Shown here: positions 10,581 to 21,511 of the stretch, in pieces
Layout of the letters: the number at the start of each line of letters is the position of its first letter
How positions within the stretch are numbered: the first letter of the stretch is position 1
DNA from: Jacaranda mimosifolia
Lineage: Eukaryota; Streptophyta; Magnoliopsida; Lamiales; Bignoniaceae
Length of the DNA: 64,000 nt
NCBI GenBank assembly: GCA_018894105.1
Contig: CM032121.1
Coordinates: 21,114,730-21,178,729, forward strand
Direction: 5' to 3'
Translations under genes and position numbers: made by a program
The notes under the pieces: model-generated
Databases searched by the model: none
What the model saw: the letters and a program-made list of their open reading frames with translations, nothing else
Told to the model about the DNA's origin: nothing

Positions 10581-13500
10581 CATAACATTTGTCATTTCAT
10601 ATATACAAACATTAGTTTCAAACCTGACATATCACAACATTTCTAAGTTAAATCTTAACATACAAATAAACGCATATATACATATAAACACTTGTTCTAT
10701 TACAAAACATATTTTCTCCAGTCCAAGCCTAAAGTTCATCTCCATCACCTACTCCTGTCTGAGAAAATCAATGAAAATACAGGAGGGTAAGTCCAAAGGA
10801 CTTAGTGAGGGATAACTTTAATAACAACAGTAGGGTTCTATTGAGGAAGAATCAGTTCAACAAAACAAAATCAACAGTCAAAACATGAACATATTACGAT
10901 ATAGGCAGTAACATGTTTAGCAAAGAACAATCTCTCCTACCTTATTGCTATATGAACATATTACAGATAGCCAAGATATAGTCACAGGCATTAACAAATT
11001 CAAGGTTATTAGTAGGTACTAGCTCAGGAGTTGGACCGTCAACTCGAATGGCCCGGGATTGTCTCAACCAAATTAGTTCCGGAGGAAATACAGTCAGCTC
11101 TTTCAATAAATAGCCTGGGATCATCTCAACCGAATCAATTTAGGAGGAAATGCAGACGACTCATTGGGCTTGGATAATAGCCCTTTCTAGACTTAGAAAC
11201 TAAACCGCCCTTGTTGCTCTATGAGCAGAATACAAAAAATCGAAATATAGTCAAAACAAAATAATCCCTAGTAATATATGCAGTTCAATGAATTAGAACA
11301 AGATAGGTATGTCAAAATAATGCCCATATGGATTGCATAGCGCGTTGTTGAAACCTCGAGAGAGCCCCTAGCATATTGCGGATACCTAAGCTAACTGTTT
11401 AGAATAACACTAATACCCAAGCGGACTGTTTAGAATAGCACTGATACTCAAGCAGACCACTTGGCGTATCGTTGACACCTAAATGGACTACTTGGCGTGT
11501 CCTATATATCCAAACATCTTGCTAGGATTGGCACTCGGCCCACAGTCTCTAGACATATATCAAGGATCAATAAACGGATTACCAACAAGGCAAAATACTG
11601 ATAGATAAATAGATAACCAAATAGTAATCAATAACAGAATGGTAATACATAACAGAACAGTCAGGTAACAGAATGGTCAGATAACAAAATAGTCAGGTAA
11701 CAGAATGGTAAGATAATAGAATGGTAATAGATAACTGAATAGTCAAATAACAGAACAGTCAGATAACAGATAACTTAATGGTTAGATAAATAGATTCAGA
11801 TAAACAGTCAGATAAATGAGAGGTAGCAGATAACATTACAAAACGATAACAAATAACATGACAGTGATAAATAACAGAATAGAGACAGATAACATGATAG
11901 TAATAGATAACATACGAGAGTTCTGAGCACCAGAACAGACATGCAAAGATTTCATCAGAGGCACAATTAATGAATTAACCCTCACATAGGTACATAATAA
12001 CAAATGAGATCTCAGTTAATTCAAAGATTTCAATAATGAAGATGCAGTTACAGTATATAAACTAGTCTAACCCTTTTAGGGGTTTATCACAATGACAGAT
12101 AGGTGTAAGAAAGTGCCAAATTGGCAAACCCTAACAGGGCATACAAAATAAATACCCAAGAGGTTAGACTACCGGACTTCTATTTAATAGAAATTCTCCC
12201 TCACTTTCGTTGCCTAAGAAATATAATCACAACCTACTAGTCGACAGGATCCCGCTCATCGACACCTAATCCAAAAGGATAAGTTTATTGTCAAAATCCT
12301 TATTCGATCCTACAAATACAATTATACGATTAGCAGCCTAAAATTAATAGTTACTCGATCAATGCAATAATTCTAGTGTTCAATCGACATTCTCGTTACG
12401 AAATGTGCTAATTACGTAATTAACCTCATAGTGTTATAGCAAGTTAATATTAAAAGTCTAATCATCTTTAATAACCTAATTTTCCACTTAGGTCTAAAAT
12501 CTATAGAATTAGGGTTTAATCCTTCAATTAACTCAATTAACACAAAATTATCATATAATAATACAAGTCTGGGCCCACTAGGCTAATGTTTCCATGCATG
12601 CCTTATTTCTTAATCCCATCACACAATTTTCCATATCGTATTACAAAATCAAACTTAATTACACCAATTAAATTAGTAATAATTCTGATTACCAATGTGG
12701 GCTCAGTAGCATTACACACAACGTATATGTCCAAACATTTCAGCTTGATATCATAAATTGTATCCTAATAGTCCATAGTTACAATTTAGCCCAGTTAACT
12801 CAACTTGCATCGATAAACCATTTACTTAATGATAATGAGCTCCCAATTGACAGTTTAAGTCTACATATCGTATATAGACAAATCTTATGTTCAATCATAT
12901 ACCTTACGTTTACATATTTCGGTCCAATAATGAATATTTATATAGAATTTAACTTAATAACCTAACCAATTTAATTCCAGGAATTAACTTAATCATTCAA
13001 CCAAAATTTTAAGCAAGCGATTAAATATGAGACCAAAGTATCGCATGATTATAGCATGCATGCACTTAGATCGTTGGGCCGCAGAAACTAGTGAAGCTTT
13101 GCCAAAGTACTATTATGCGCCGTCGTCGAAATAGAGTCACGACACAACCAAAAGATGTGCCCCGTCATGCTGATAAGAACCCCCTAATTTAATTCCAACA
13201 CCTGCTACCTTCTTATCACCTTATTTAACAAAAATCACTTAGCTCCGTCGCCGCTGCCGCATCGATTTTTCTTCAATTATTCTTCCATCTATCGTTGGTT
13301 CCTTAATTCAAAGAAACCATGGTCTTCATCGCGATGAGCTCGCCAAAACCCATACCTTGGTTGCCACTAAAGGCCACCAGAAACAACTTTTTCGCCACCT
13401 CCGCCATGAGCTCTGCCTCAATTTCCCGTTTTTGCCATTTCACTGGCCAGTTTGGATAGTGGAGGGTATAGATGTGCTCCTTAAGCTAGGAAAAAGGTAG

Positions 13501-13949
13501 TGGTGCTGGTGGTCTTGGTTTTCGGGTCTGTGGTCACAGTGAGAGTGCGGCTATTGGAGGAACCACAGTTGCTGCACATGAGTATAAGGAAAATGGGGAG
13601 GGAAAAATCTATATATATTTTTCAACTTTTTGGGACTGTGAATTCCACCATAAAACTGATCTCCACTTGACAATTGGGTCCTCCAAAGTTTTGATAAATC
13701 TCCCTTCAGCCCTTGGACTTAGTTAGTGCTAAGATTTGCCTAGTTGACTAAAGTATTCTCATTTTAACCCTCAAAACTCTTAAATGTTGTTCAATAAAGT
13801 TTTCCTCAAATTGTGAATTGACCCCAAATCTTCCAATCTCCATGCAATTGAGTCCTTCTTATATATATTTCAAACCCCAAATTTTGTCAAACTAATTTTT
13901 TAATTTCTAAATCCTTATTTTCTAAAATACCAAATTTAGGGGTGTTACA
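10581..13949 (-). mobile_element. Family A LTR in opposite orientation, lacking its last ~190 bp
   Basis: Read on the - strand this begins TGTAACACCCCTAAATTTGG at 13949 and runs through all LTR A blocks, including the complement of 1-838 at 12880-13738. It stops at 10581 directly against the end of the + strand 3' LTR. The final 190 or so bases of the LTR are missing at that junction. At 3.37 kb it is the most complete LTR A copy. The right flank (from 13950) is exon 1 of a tandem-array gene copy, so complex A was inserted in that exon. Confidence 0.85.
11590..11930. repeat. Minisatellite of CAGATAACAGAATGGT-type units in LTR A
   Basis: About 20 degenerate units of 14-17 bp (AACAGAATGGTCAGATAACA and variants) lie in tandem. 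They are the reverse complement of the CTGTTATCTG repeat at 4895-5130 in the + LTR, in an expanded form. Confidence 0.8.
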
Positions 13950-14269
13950 ACTTTTCCTTGAAGAGTATTGCAATATTTATAATTCTCACACTGAGTGCTA
14001 AAGTGATAATGATGTAAACAATCATCACCTTGTCAGTGAAATAAAAGGCCAAATTAAAGGTATGTAGTATATATAATGAATAATTTTCAATTCTAACCAT
14101 CCATTAAATTGGACAAATTTAATTTATTATCTTGGTCATATGTTCTTAAACTTTAACAAGCACTCTGATGGGCAATGAGGAACCAAGAGAAATTGATGAT
14201 AAGGAAAGTGGAATTTTTTCATGTGCTTTGTAAAACCTAATCATGGAATTCAAACCACTTGAGCCTTAG
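13950..14269 (+). pseudogene. Tandem-array gene copy U0, 5'-truncated
   Basis: Only the last part of exon 1 survives (13950-14059: EEYCN.YNSHTEC, an in-frame stop, then NDVNNHHL and KGQIK). The upstream part was displaced by complex A. A GT donor follows at 14060. The intron is about 100 bp with an AG at 14159-14160, and exon 2 (to TAG at about 14269) reads GNEEPREIDD...GIFSCAL, stop, NLIMEFKPLEP. The acceptor-to-core distance is one base off frame relative to copies U3 and U4, and there are two in-frame stops, so it is a pseudogene. 14270-14700 is the AT-rich downstream flank of the same repeat. Confidence 0.75.
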
Positions 14270-14700
14270 TATTTCTTTTTTTTTTTTTTCCAATGACTTG
14301 TATACATTTGCTCTTATTCTGTTCAAAGAGGTAAAAAGAAAAAAAAATTCTTATATATTGTAGAGTCATATTAACCTTTCATCCAACCATGTGTTCATTT
14401 TTAATTTCAATTGAAATGGATGACTTTTAGGTGTGTTTGATAGTTTAGACCTCACAGTCTTGTTTTTTAATTTTATAAAGTTCAAGGGCTAGAAAGCAAA
14501 TTAAGCAAATAAATTAAATACACCTAAATTTAATTAAAAAATAAATTCACTTCCTCACTTTTATCAAAGTTATACTTCCTCTGTCTTGCAATATCTTACC
14601 CAATAAATTATGTTAAAGGGATGAGGTATGCTGTAAAACAAGTATTATCAAGATCAACTCCAAAATATAGATTACTCAAGTCCTAAATGTAAAGGCAATT

Positions 14701-16872
14701 TGCAACACCTCTAAAAATCATATAATTGGTGGAGTTATATCTAATATTATTTTTGTGAATTTAATTAGTTTTATGAATTTATATTTTTGAGAGTTTTAGG
14801 GTCAATATATAAATAGGGAAAGGCTTAATTGAACAACATTTAAAAGTTTTGGGGGTTAAAGTGGAATTATTTCAAGTCAACTGGGTTAATGTCATGCACT
14901 CATCAGTTGGGAGACTTAATTGAAAGCTGAATTAACTTACGGGGATCTAATAGAAAGATTGAGACAAATCTTGAAGGTCAATTTGGAATTTCTAAAAATT
15001 ACGTTTATATAGCATTTCCACTCCCCCGCGGAGCAGTGGCAGTAGTAGTGATCTGGGCCGTGATTCTTGAAGCTAACAACTCAAGGAACCACTTGTTTAC
15101 CTTTATATAACATTTCTAACCCTCACTCTCTAGTTTTATCGATCGGAGTAGACGAGATTTGGCAAAACGACAGCGGTAGCGATTGGTGGTAAAACTTGAA
15201 ATTGATTTCGGCATTAGACTGGTGGTGTTGATGCGCTTCTATTAGTGGTGGTGGTGAACTATTTCGGTGGCGAACAGCAGCGCAGCAGTGGTTCTGAGGC
15301 AATTTACTTGCCTTGTCACGGTAGCTGTACATGCGAAGTTGGTTTGTAATGGTTGTGCCCCAATATCAAGATTTGGTATGTATGAGTTGGAATTGGGATT
15401 TGAATGATGTTCTTGAGAATATTTTGCTCTGTTCATGTATTTTGTAGTAAATATAGAAGAATGTGATATAGCTTCAGGATATGAGACATGTATGTATATT
15501 TATTATATTATAGGGTAATCTTGGTTAAATAAATTAATTATATGATAAAACCCTAATTTTGTATAATTGAGCAATAAGTGACAAAATTTGGATTATTAAT
15601 AATAGTTGGACTCATATAATCGACCTTGTGTAACATTGCAAGAGTAATTATATAATTTAAGGATTCAGTGTTATTCCTTTATTAGAGCTAATATGATCTT
15701 CATAAATATTCTAGCATTATCGGCATAATTAGTATGCCACCTCTCGATGAAATCTAAAGTGAACCCTAAAATACAATATTAATGGTATAGCAATTGATGA
15801 TAGAATATATTTATTAAATTATGATTATAGGGTCAAAATGAGTGTTTTGACAATAAGTTCATTTTTTTGGATAGGTGACGAGGAGTAAGATGCCACAGAT
15901 TAGTAGCTCAGGATAGCATTTCTGTGACTGTTGAGGTGAGGGTCTATTTAACTTTTTGTTCTTTGGGAAGTGAATGTTCCCTTATTTGCTTGAATTTTTT
16001 TTTATCAACTGAATTGCTTGATTTTGTTATGTTAAAATTGATTATATCTGTTCTGGTGCCAAGAACTTCCATTACCTGACATGTTATTGTCCAGTACAAT
16101 TCGTGGCCTTGTCAGCTTACTTAATTTTGTTTTATATATTATTTGTTTGGCCTTATCGGCATACTTGATTTCATTCTATATATCATTTGTTTGGCATTTT
16201 TGGCATACCTGATTTCATTTGGTATATCATTTGTTTGGCATTGTCGGCATATTTGAATTACTTTGTATAATGATGTCTAACCTTGTCGGTAATTTTTTTA
16301 TTGAATGTAAAAATATATATACATATACGGGGAAATCTGTATGGGCCGAGTGCCAATCTTAGCAGAATGCTTGGATATCTGTGATGTGTTGAGTAGTATG
16401 CTTGGGTATCAGTGATGTGCTGAGCGGTATGCTGGGGCATCTGTTATGTGTCAAGTTGTCATGCTTAGATTTCTATTATCTACCGAGCTATCATGCTTGG
16501 ATTTCTATTCTGTTATGGAGGAATAAGGAGAATCTGATATGCATGTCATGCTTTGGGTTTGTTTGAATTACCTATTATGCTAGGTTTTGTTTGAGCATGT
16601 TTGTACTATGTTCAGGGAACAATAAGGACGGAGAGGTTTCCATTTGTTGAAATTGATAATGTTTATGCTATGACATATTCATATTTTTTGTTATAATATC
16701 ATGCCAGTTGATAATCTATTAAATTACTGATTTTTCGACAGATTCTTTTGTTTGCTTATTATACTTCCCCTCACTAAGTCCTTCGGGCTTATTCCATTTT
16801 GTTATTCTTTTATTTCCTTCCTAGACAGGTATGAAAAAGGATTGAGGGTTTATGACTTGGCTTGATAGGACT
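14701..16872 (+). mobile_element. LTR B, left copy, + orientation, missing its last ~370 bp
   Basis: It begins TGCAACACCTC and matches the complement of 21885-23557 (LTR positions from about 160 onward) and the + fragment at 23558-24000. It ends after TATGACTTGG at about 16872, where sequence continues as complement of the LTR start. No coding sequence was found in this 2.2-kb stretch. Confidence 0.82.
16130..16275. repeat. ~46-bp tandem repeat in LTR B
   Basis: Three to four units containing TTTGGCATTGTCGGCATA and TATATCATTTGTTTGG repeat here. The same repeat is present in reverse complement at 21895-22065 (GACAAGGCCAA units). A shorter GCTTGGGTATCAGTGATG-type repeat follows at 16370-16505. 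Confidence 0.8.
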
Positions 16873-17022
16873 AATAAAACTTTTAATGTTGTTCAATTAA
16901 GTCTTTCCCTATTTACATAATGAACCCAAAACTCTCAAAAAAATAAATAAATAAAATAATTAAATTCACAAAAATAATATTAAATATAACTCCACCAATT
17001 ATATGATTCTAGGGGTGTTATA
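16873..17022 (-). mobile_element. First ~150 bp of LTR B, - orientation (3' LTR stub)
   Basis: The complement begins TATAACACCCCTAGAATC at 17022, matching the LTR start at 14701, and runs to about LTR position 150 (AACATTAAAAGTTTT). The complementary remainder of the same LTR is at 21885-23557, whose break is at essentially the same LTR position. One LTR has thus been split between the two sides of the interior. Confidence 0.8.
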
Positions 17023-17040
17023 GACCTCTCCCTCTTAAAT
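17023..17040 (-). other. Polypurine tract of element B
   Basis: The complement of this segment is a purine-rich run (TTAAGAGGGAGAGGTC) directly before the LTR start at 17022. Confidence 0.65.
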
Positions 17041-17499
17041 GAATTTCGCCCCCAGATTCTCACCTGAGTACTGGAAGAGTTAGGGATACTATTGGCGCAT
17101 GAGATCTTCTCACTCCTAGGCTGCTTCTTCTATGTTATGGTTGCACCATAACACTTTTACTTGAGGAATCCTTCGATTCCTAAGTTCTCAAATTTTTTGA
17201 TCCAAGATACGAATAAGTTGTTCCTCATAAGTCAGAGCACTTCGCAATTGCATATGCTTATGTGAAATGACATGAGAAGGATTAGGATAATATAACTGAA
17301 ATTGTGATACATGAAAGACATCATGTATTCTTGTCAAGCCTTGGGCTAGTACCAGACAGTATGCTACTGGCCTGATTCTTTCACAGATCCCATAGGGACC
17401 AGCATATCTTGGGTTAAGCTTTTCGCCTTTAATGGTCATTCGGATATCTTTTCTGGAGGATACCTTGAGAAATACTCGATCACCCACTTTTAATTCCAA
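17041..17499 (-). pseudogene. C-terminal domain of chromovirus integrase (element B)
   Basis: The - strand reads LKVGDRVFLKVS (from 17496), then [41 protein letters not shown] and ILDQKI. A stop follows, then ELRNRRIPQVKVLW and NHNIEEAA. The GPY motif followed by the LRN..IPQVKVLW, NH..EEA end is the hallmark of Tekay/Del-type chromoviruses with a divergent chromodomain. Several stops interrupt the tail. The polypurine tract and LTR follow at once, as expected. Confidence 0.85.
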
Positions 17500-18540
17500 G
17501 TTTTTTCTTCGCCTATCTGCTTAACTGTTCCGTCGATCCTGAGCGTCTTTCATCCTCTGTTTGATTTTCTACACTTTCTCAACAGTATCCTAAATTAATT
17601 TTGGTATTAAAAATCTTAGGGATTTATCAGTGTTACTTCTATATTTCTTAGGATCCTAATGTAACGAAGATCGACATTTTCTACCATATAATGCTTCATA
17701 CAGAGCTATCTGGATAGTAGACTGGTAGCTGTTATTGTAAGCAAATTCTATTAGAGGAATATGTCAGTTCTAGCTCCCACTAAAATCTAAGACACAGGCT
17801 CGTAGCATGTCCTCTAATATCCGAATGACCTTCTTTGACCGTTCGTTCATTTGAGGATAAGATGTAGAACTTGACTGCGAAACCTTGTTCCCAAATTTTC
17901 TTGTAGACCTTTCCAATATCTCGAGGTGAACTTCTGATCTCAGTTTGACATGATACTGATGGGGATTCCATGCAATCTGACTATTTCCTCTATATATAAC
18001 TTTGCTAGTTTTTCAACCTTGTACTATGTTCTGACTGGCAAGAAATGAGCTGACTTGATTAATCGATCTACTATTACCCAGATGTTATCATATCTTCATT
18101 GAGCTGTTGGTAGCCCTATTACAAAATCCATAGTAACATGCTCTTATTTCCAATTAGGGATTGGAAGTGGTTGCAGCAACCCTGATGGTCACTGGTGTTT
18201 TGATTTCACTAGCTAGTAGGTCAAACATTTTTGCACATAGTCTATGATAGCTTTTTTCATCTCGTCCTACTAGAATTGCTTTTTCAATTCCTGATACATC
18301 TTTGTGCCTCCTAGATGTATCGTATATCTTATCTTGTGTGCCTCATCCAACAATGTCTCTTTTATCTCTTTAGGTACACATATTCTTTTTTGGAACAGAA
18401 GAGTTCCCTAGCTATCAGTGCTGAACTCAGACCCTTTAGGACACCTAACTACTTCTTTCTATTTCAATATCCAATTATCAGTAGCTTTTGCTTGCCTATT
18501 TGATCATACAACTCAGGTTACACCTTTATTCCTGCAATCT
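17500..18540 (-). pseudogene. Integrase remnant, element B
   Basis: On the - strand the HHCC zinc domain ends in FVQKCLT-like and QLVKSKHQ-like sequence near 18205-18290. The core follows with TMDFVIGL-like sequence near 18110, IVDRLIKSAHFLPVR near 18040, a degraded SDRDPKF-like block near 17940, and ELAYNNSYQS-like sequence near 17730. Multiple stops and frameshifts are present (ORF 17780-17971 is one open piece). Catalytic residues cannot all be confirmed. It lies between RNase H and the C-terminal domain, the normal Ty3/gypsy order. Confidence 0.78.
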
Positions 18541-18547
18541 AAGCTTG

Positions 18548-18877
18548 TTATGTCATCCTTGATACGGCATCTACCGTTAGACTTTCTGAGGTTCTTGTCC
18601 TTAATAAGTGAGCTATTCCATCCTTTTGGCTTAAGGCATCAACTACCACATTCACTTTTCTTGGATGATAAGCAATAGAAAAGTCATAGTCTTCAAGAAA
18701 TTCCATCCATCTACATTGTCTCATGTTTAGATCCTTTTGCGAATGCAGATACTTGAGACTTTTGTGGTCCGTATATACCTCTAACGTGGCCCCATAGAGA
18801 TAATGTCTCCATTTTATTAATGCAAAAATGATAACCTCTAGCTCCAAACCATAAGTTAGGTAATTCTCCTCATGCAA
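18548..18877 (-). pseudogene. RNase H domain, element B
   Basis: A 109-residue open piece reads [90 protein letters not shown]. This matches the C-terminal RNase H of Ty3/gypsy pol (YTDHKSL and the VDALS block) and the equivalent pieces in C1 (40668) and C2 (50013). It is the best preserved part of element B. It continues upstream into a stop-ridden RT tail. Confidence 0.88.
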
Positions 18878-19412
18878 TTTTAGTTTTTTAGATGCATAGG
18901 CGATAACACGCCCTTTTTACATTAGCACACATCCAAGCTCCTTGTTAGAAGCGTCCGTGTGCACAACGAATCTTTCTAATCCTTTTGGAAGGGCCCAAAA
19001 CTGGAGCTATAGTTACCTTGGTTTTCAGCTCTTGGAAACTATTTTTCACAGTTCTCATCCCAGTTAAATGGTTGATCTTTCTGTGTCAACATAGTTAATG
19101 GGCCAGCTATCCTAGAGAAATCTTGTACAAACCTTTAATAATAGTCGGCAAGTCCTAGAAACCTACGGACTTCTATTACATTTCTAGGTCTTTTCTAGTT
19201 GACTATCACCACTATCTTAGAGGGTCGACCTCTATCCCATTTTAGGATATGGTATGTCTCAAAAATACCACTTTCTTTATCCAGAATTCATACTTACTAA
19301 ACTTCACATATAGTTTTTGTTCTCTTAATACTCTGAGAACAATATGTAAGTTCTAGGCATGCTCTTCTCTGGAGCTGGAGTACACCAGAATGTCATCAAT
19401 GAATATGACCAC
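18878..19412 (-). pseudogene. Reverse transcriptase, second half, element B
   Basis: From 19412 leftward the - strand encodes [20 protein letters not shown] (FIDD at 19403-19392), then LREQKLYVKFSKYEFW, a decayed HTIS..GIEVDPS-like block, FLGLADYY and [11 protein letters not shown]. Stops occur after DYY and later. The catalytic DD pair survives, but the first half of RT, including the first catalytic aspartate, is absent because of the gag-RT deletion described for 19413-20036. Confidence 0.83.
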
Positions 19413-20036
19413 AAACTGGTCCAGATATGATTGAAAGATCCGGTGTATCAAATCCATAAATTCTTCTTCTCTCGCCTCTTTGACTACCAGGGGCATATAT
19501 TTATCCACAAATTCCCTAGTGAAAATTTTCCAAGTTCTGCAAGTTCCTTTAGTAGCCCACCTACGATCTATCATCTTCCACCAACTACATGTAGGTCCTC
19601 CCAAAAGAAATGTGGCGAACCAAACTTTTTGCTCTTCTGGATAGTGTAAAGTCTCACATATGCTTTCTTGATTTTCAACCCATTCCTCCCATTTTTCTAT
19701 CATCTGGCTCCCCTAAAAATTTCGAGGGTTGAAAGGGAAGAAATTGCTCTAGGGCTTGATCCTCAGCGATCTCAATAATAACTCCTATTCTACCACCCTA
19801 TGGTTGGCCATGTTGCCTAAAATTCTGCCCCCCTAATAGATAGGTTTTATTAGTTGAACTATAGCTGGTTGATCAACTAAAGGGGTTTGTGAGACTTCTT
19901 CGTCTAGCAAAGGCTATTGATAGGTAGGTGCTTCTCGCCTAGAAGCCCGTTGAACATTGGCTTGTCTATTGAGCAGCCTCTCTTAAGGATTTGCTCATGC
20001 TAGAGCGGGTACATCAGAACTCCCTTGTGATGCCAT
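19413..20036 (-). pseudogene. gag remnant fused in frame to RT by deletion, element B
   Basis: A start ATG (20036-20034) gives MASQGSSDVPALA, and the frame passes several stops into an open stretch ending [55 protein letters not shown] and then [17 protein letters not shown]. The first part is the capsid-like Retrotrans_gag core. The last part is RT, usually preceded by FGLTNAPAAFMDLM. The join falls at a shared FMDLI (19445-19462), so the gag tail, zinc knuckle, protease and half of RT were lost between short direct repeats. The ORF 19353-19703 spans the join without a stop. Confidence 0.82.
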
Positions 20037-20469
20037 AACAAGTTAGATACGACTTAGAAGATCTTAAGTCTACAATTATCGAGTGGCAAAATGATATCTA
20101 ATACCACCATCAACTCTTTTGAATTTCTTATTTTGCACAAAGAAAAAGAAAGAAAGGAAAAGTTTGATAGAATTAAGTAAAGTTCATAGCAGCAAAATCT
20201 ATTCGTTTAACAATTAACAATAAAAATTTCATTGACATTTTTAATTGGCATTAGCAGGGTGACATTAGTATAGATACAAAGTCAAAATTTCAAAATTTGC
20301 TATGCTAACTGTATGCTTAGTTGTAACTAAAATTGATGAGGCTTATATATGGGTATCATCTCTAAGTCTAGTTAACTAGCCGACACTACTCAACCTAATA
20401 GTCAAAAACTGCTACTATACTTTACATAAATATACACAGATGTAGTCATACATATAAGAGTCTTAAGCA
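20037..20469 (-). other. Non-coding gap between the extra ORF and gag, element B
   Basis: About 430 bp, AT-rich, with a polypyrimidine run near 20130-20160 on the coding strand and a TAG shortly before gag. Comparable gaps of 490 bp are found in C1 and C2. It could be an intron or a translational spacer. No ORF is conserved. Confidence 0.5.
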
Positions 20470-21225
20470 CTAATCGTCGACATCAGTAATATCAAACCCA
20501 GGATCTTCATCATCATCTTCCCCATCCACTTCCACATCCATATCATCATTTTCTTCTTTATATTCCTAGAATTCTCCCTCCATATTGAGTTTTAGTGATG
20601 CCTCAACCAGAAGTTCTAGTACAGGATCGCCCTTAGAATCTGGCTCAAAATCCTCCTCAGAGGCCACTACTGGTAATTCTACAAGGTTTCTATTAAGTAT
20701 CTTTTCAATTCGAACACCATGTCTATTCTCTAGCTCAGGGAAGGGACGAACCCTGGATGGTCCGGCCTCTGTATCAATCCCCACTACGACCCCAATAATC
20801 TGGTCTATGGCACTACCATAATGTGCCATCATCACCTTGACTTTATTCATAATTATGTAAGTAGTGTCAACTATTTTCTAGTGATCTATCTCCAAGGTTC
20901 TGAAAGTCTTGTCCATTTGTACCTAAACTGTGTGGAGTCCTTCTACCTATTTCGCAGCTATCCTTATGCGTTTACCTTCTTACTACGACACCTCCATCAG
21001 TTTCTCTATTGTATAACTCTTAGCCCCAAGTATAGATTTCAAGTGACATGATTTTGCTTGTCTGTCCCTTAGAACCTCATGCATGTCATAAAGTTTCTCT
21101 TCATGCCGTTGGCACAACCTTAAAAGACTTGCATTTTCTTCTTTTAGAACCTTAATCCTTTCCTTTAAAGATTCCACGCTCTTTTCATCCATAGGTTCCT
21201 TTCCCTTTCTATGATCACCTGCCAT
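20470..21225 (-). pseudogene. Extra pre-gag ORF (coiled coil plus acidic tail), element B
   Basis: One frame from ATG (21225-21223) to TAG (20472-20470) covers 252 codons. Residues 1-80 are charged and heptad-like (ESLKERIKVLKEENASLLRL). The middle has IVDTTYIIMNKVKVMMAHYG then SAIDQIIGVVVGID. The last 80 residues are acidic, ending EDDDEDPGFDITDVDD. About eight in-frame stops, mainly TAG or TAA where glutamine is expected, break it. It lies between the primer site and gag on the same strand. The equivalent ORF is 253-254 codons in C1 and C2. Function unknown; Tekay elements are not generally described with such an ORF. Confidence 0.75.
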
Positions 21226-21494
21226 CCTGTAGTATATCAATTTATTACATCAATACACACTAATCAAGCATATTTCTAACACACAACATACCCAAAGTTC
21301 CATTCTCAGTCTAAAGTTCGATGCTCGAATTTTTGGAAGTGAAGAATATAGACTAGTCGGCTGTCCTAGGTATAATCGCCTACCTCCTAGTATCGAACAT
21401 TATATTTAAAAGTTCATATCCTAACTAACCTTCTCTCCCGAAGGTAATTTAGAAGTCTCAATGATATCCATTTCCTAGGTCATCGACAAATCTA

Positions 21495-21507
21495 GGCTCA
21501 AATACCA
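21495..21507 (-). other. Primer-binding site of element B
   Basis: On the - strand it reads TGGTATTTGAGCC, two changes from the initiator tRNA-Met type site TGGTATCAGAGCC. It lies 4 bases from the LTR end (CCACA, 21512), and the shared TTTGTCGATGACC follows. Confidence 0.8.
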
Positions 21508-21511
21508 CCTC

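Noticed and set aside
20585..20821. Serine-rich + strand ORF; likewise 45958-46230 on the - strand
   Set aside because: They are antisense shadows of the acidic tails of the extra ORF (GAN codons read as serine codons on the other strand).
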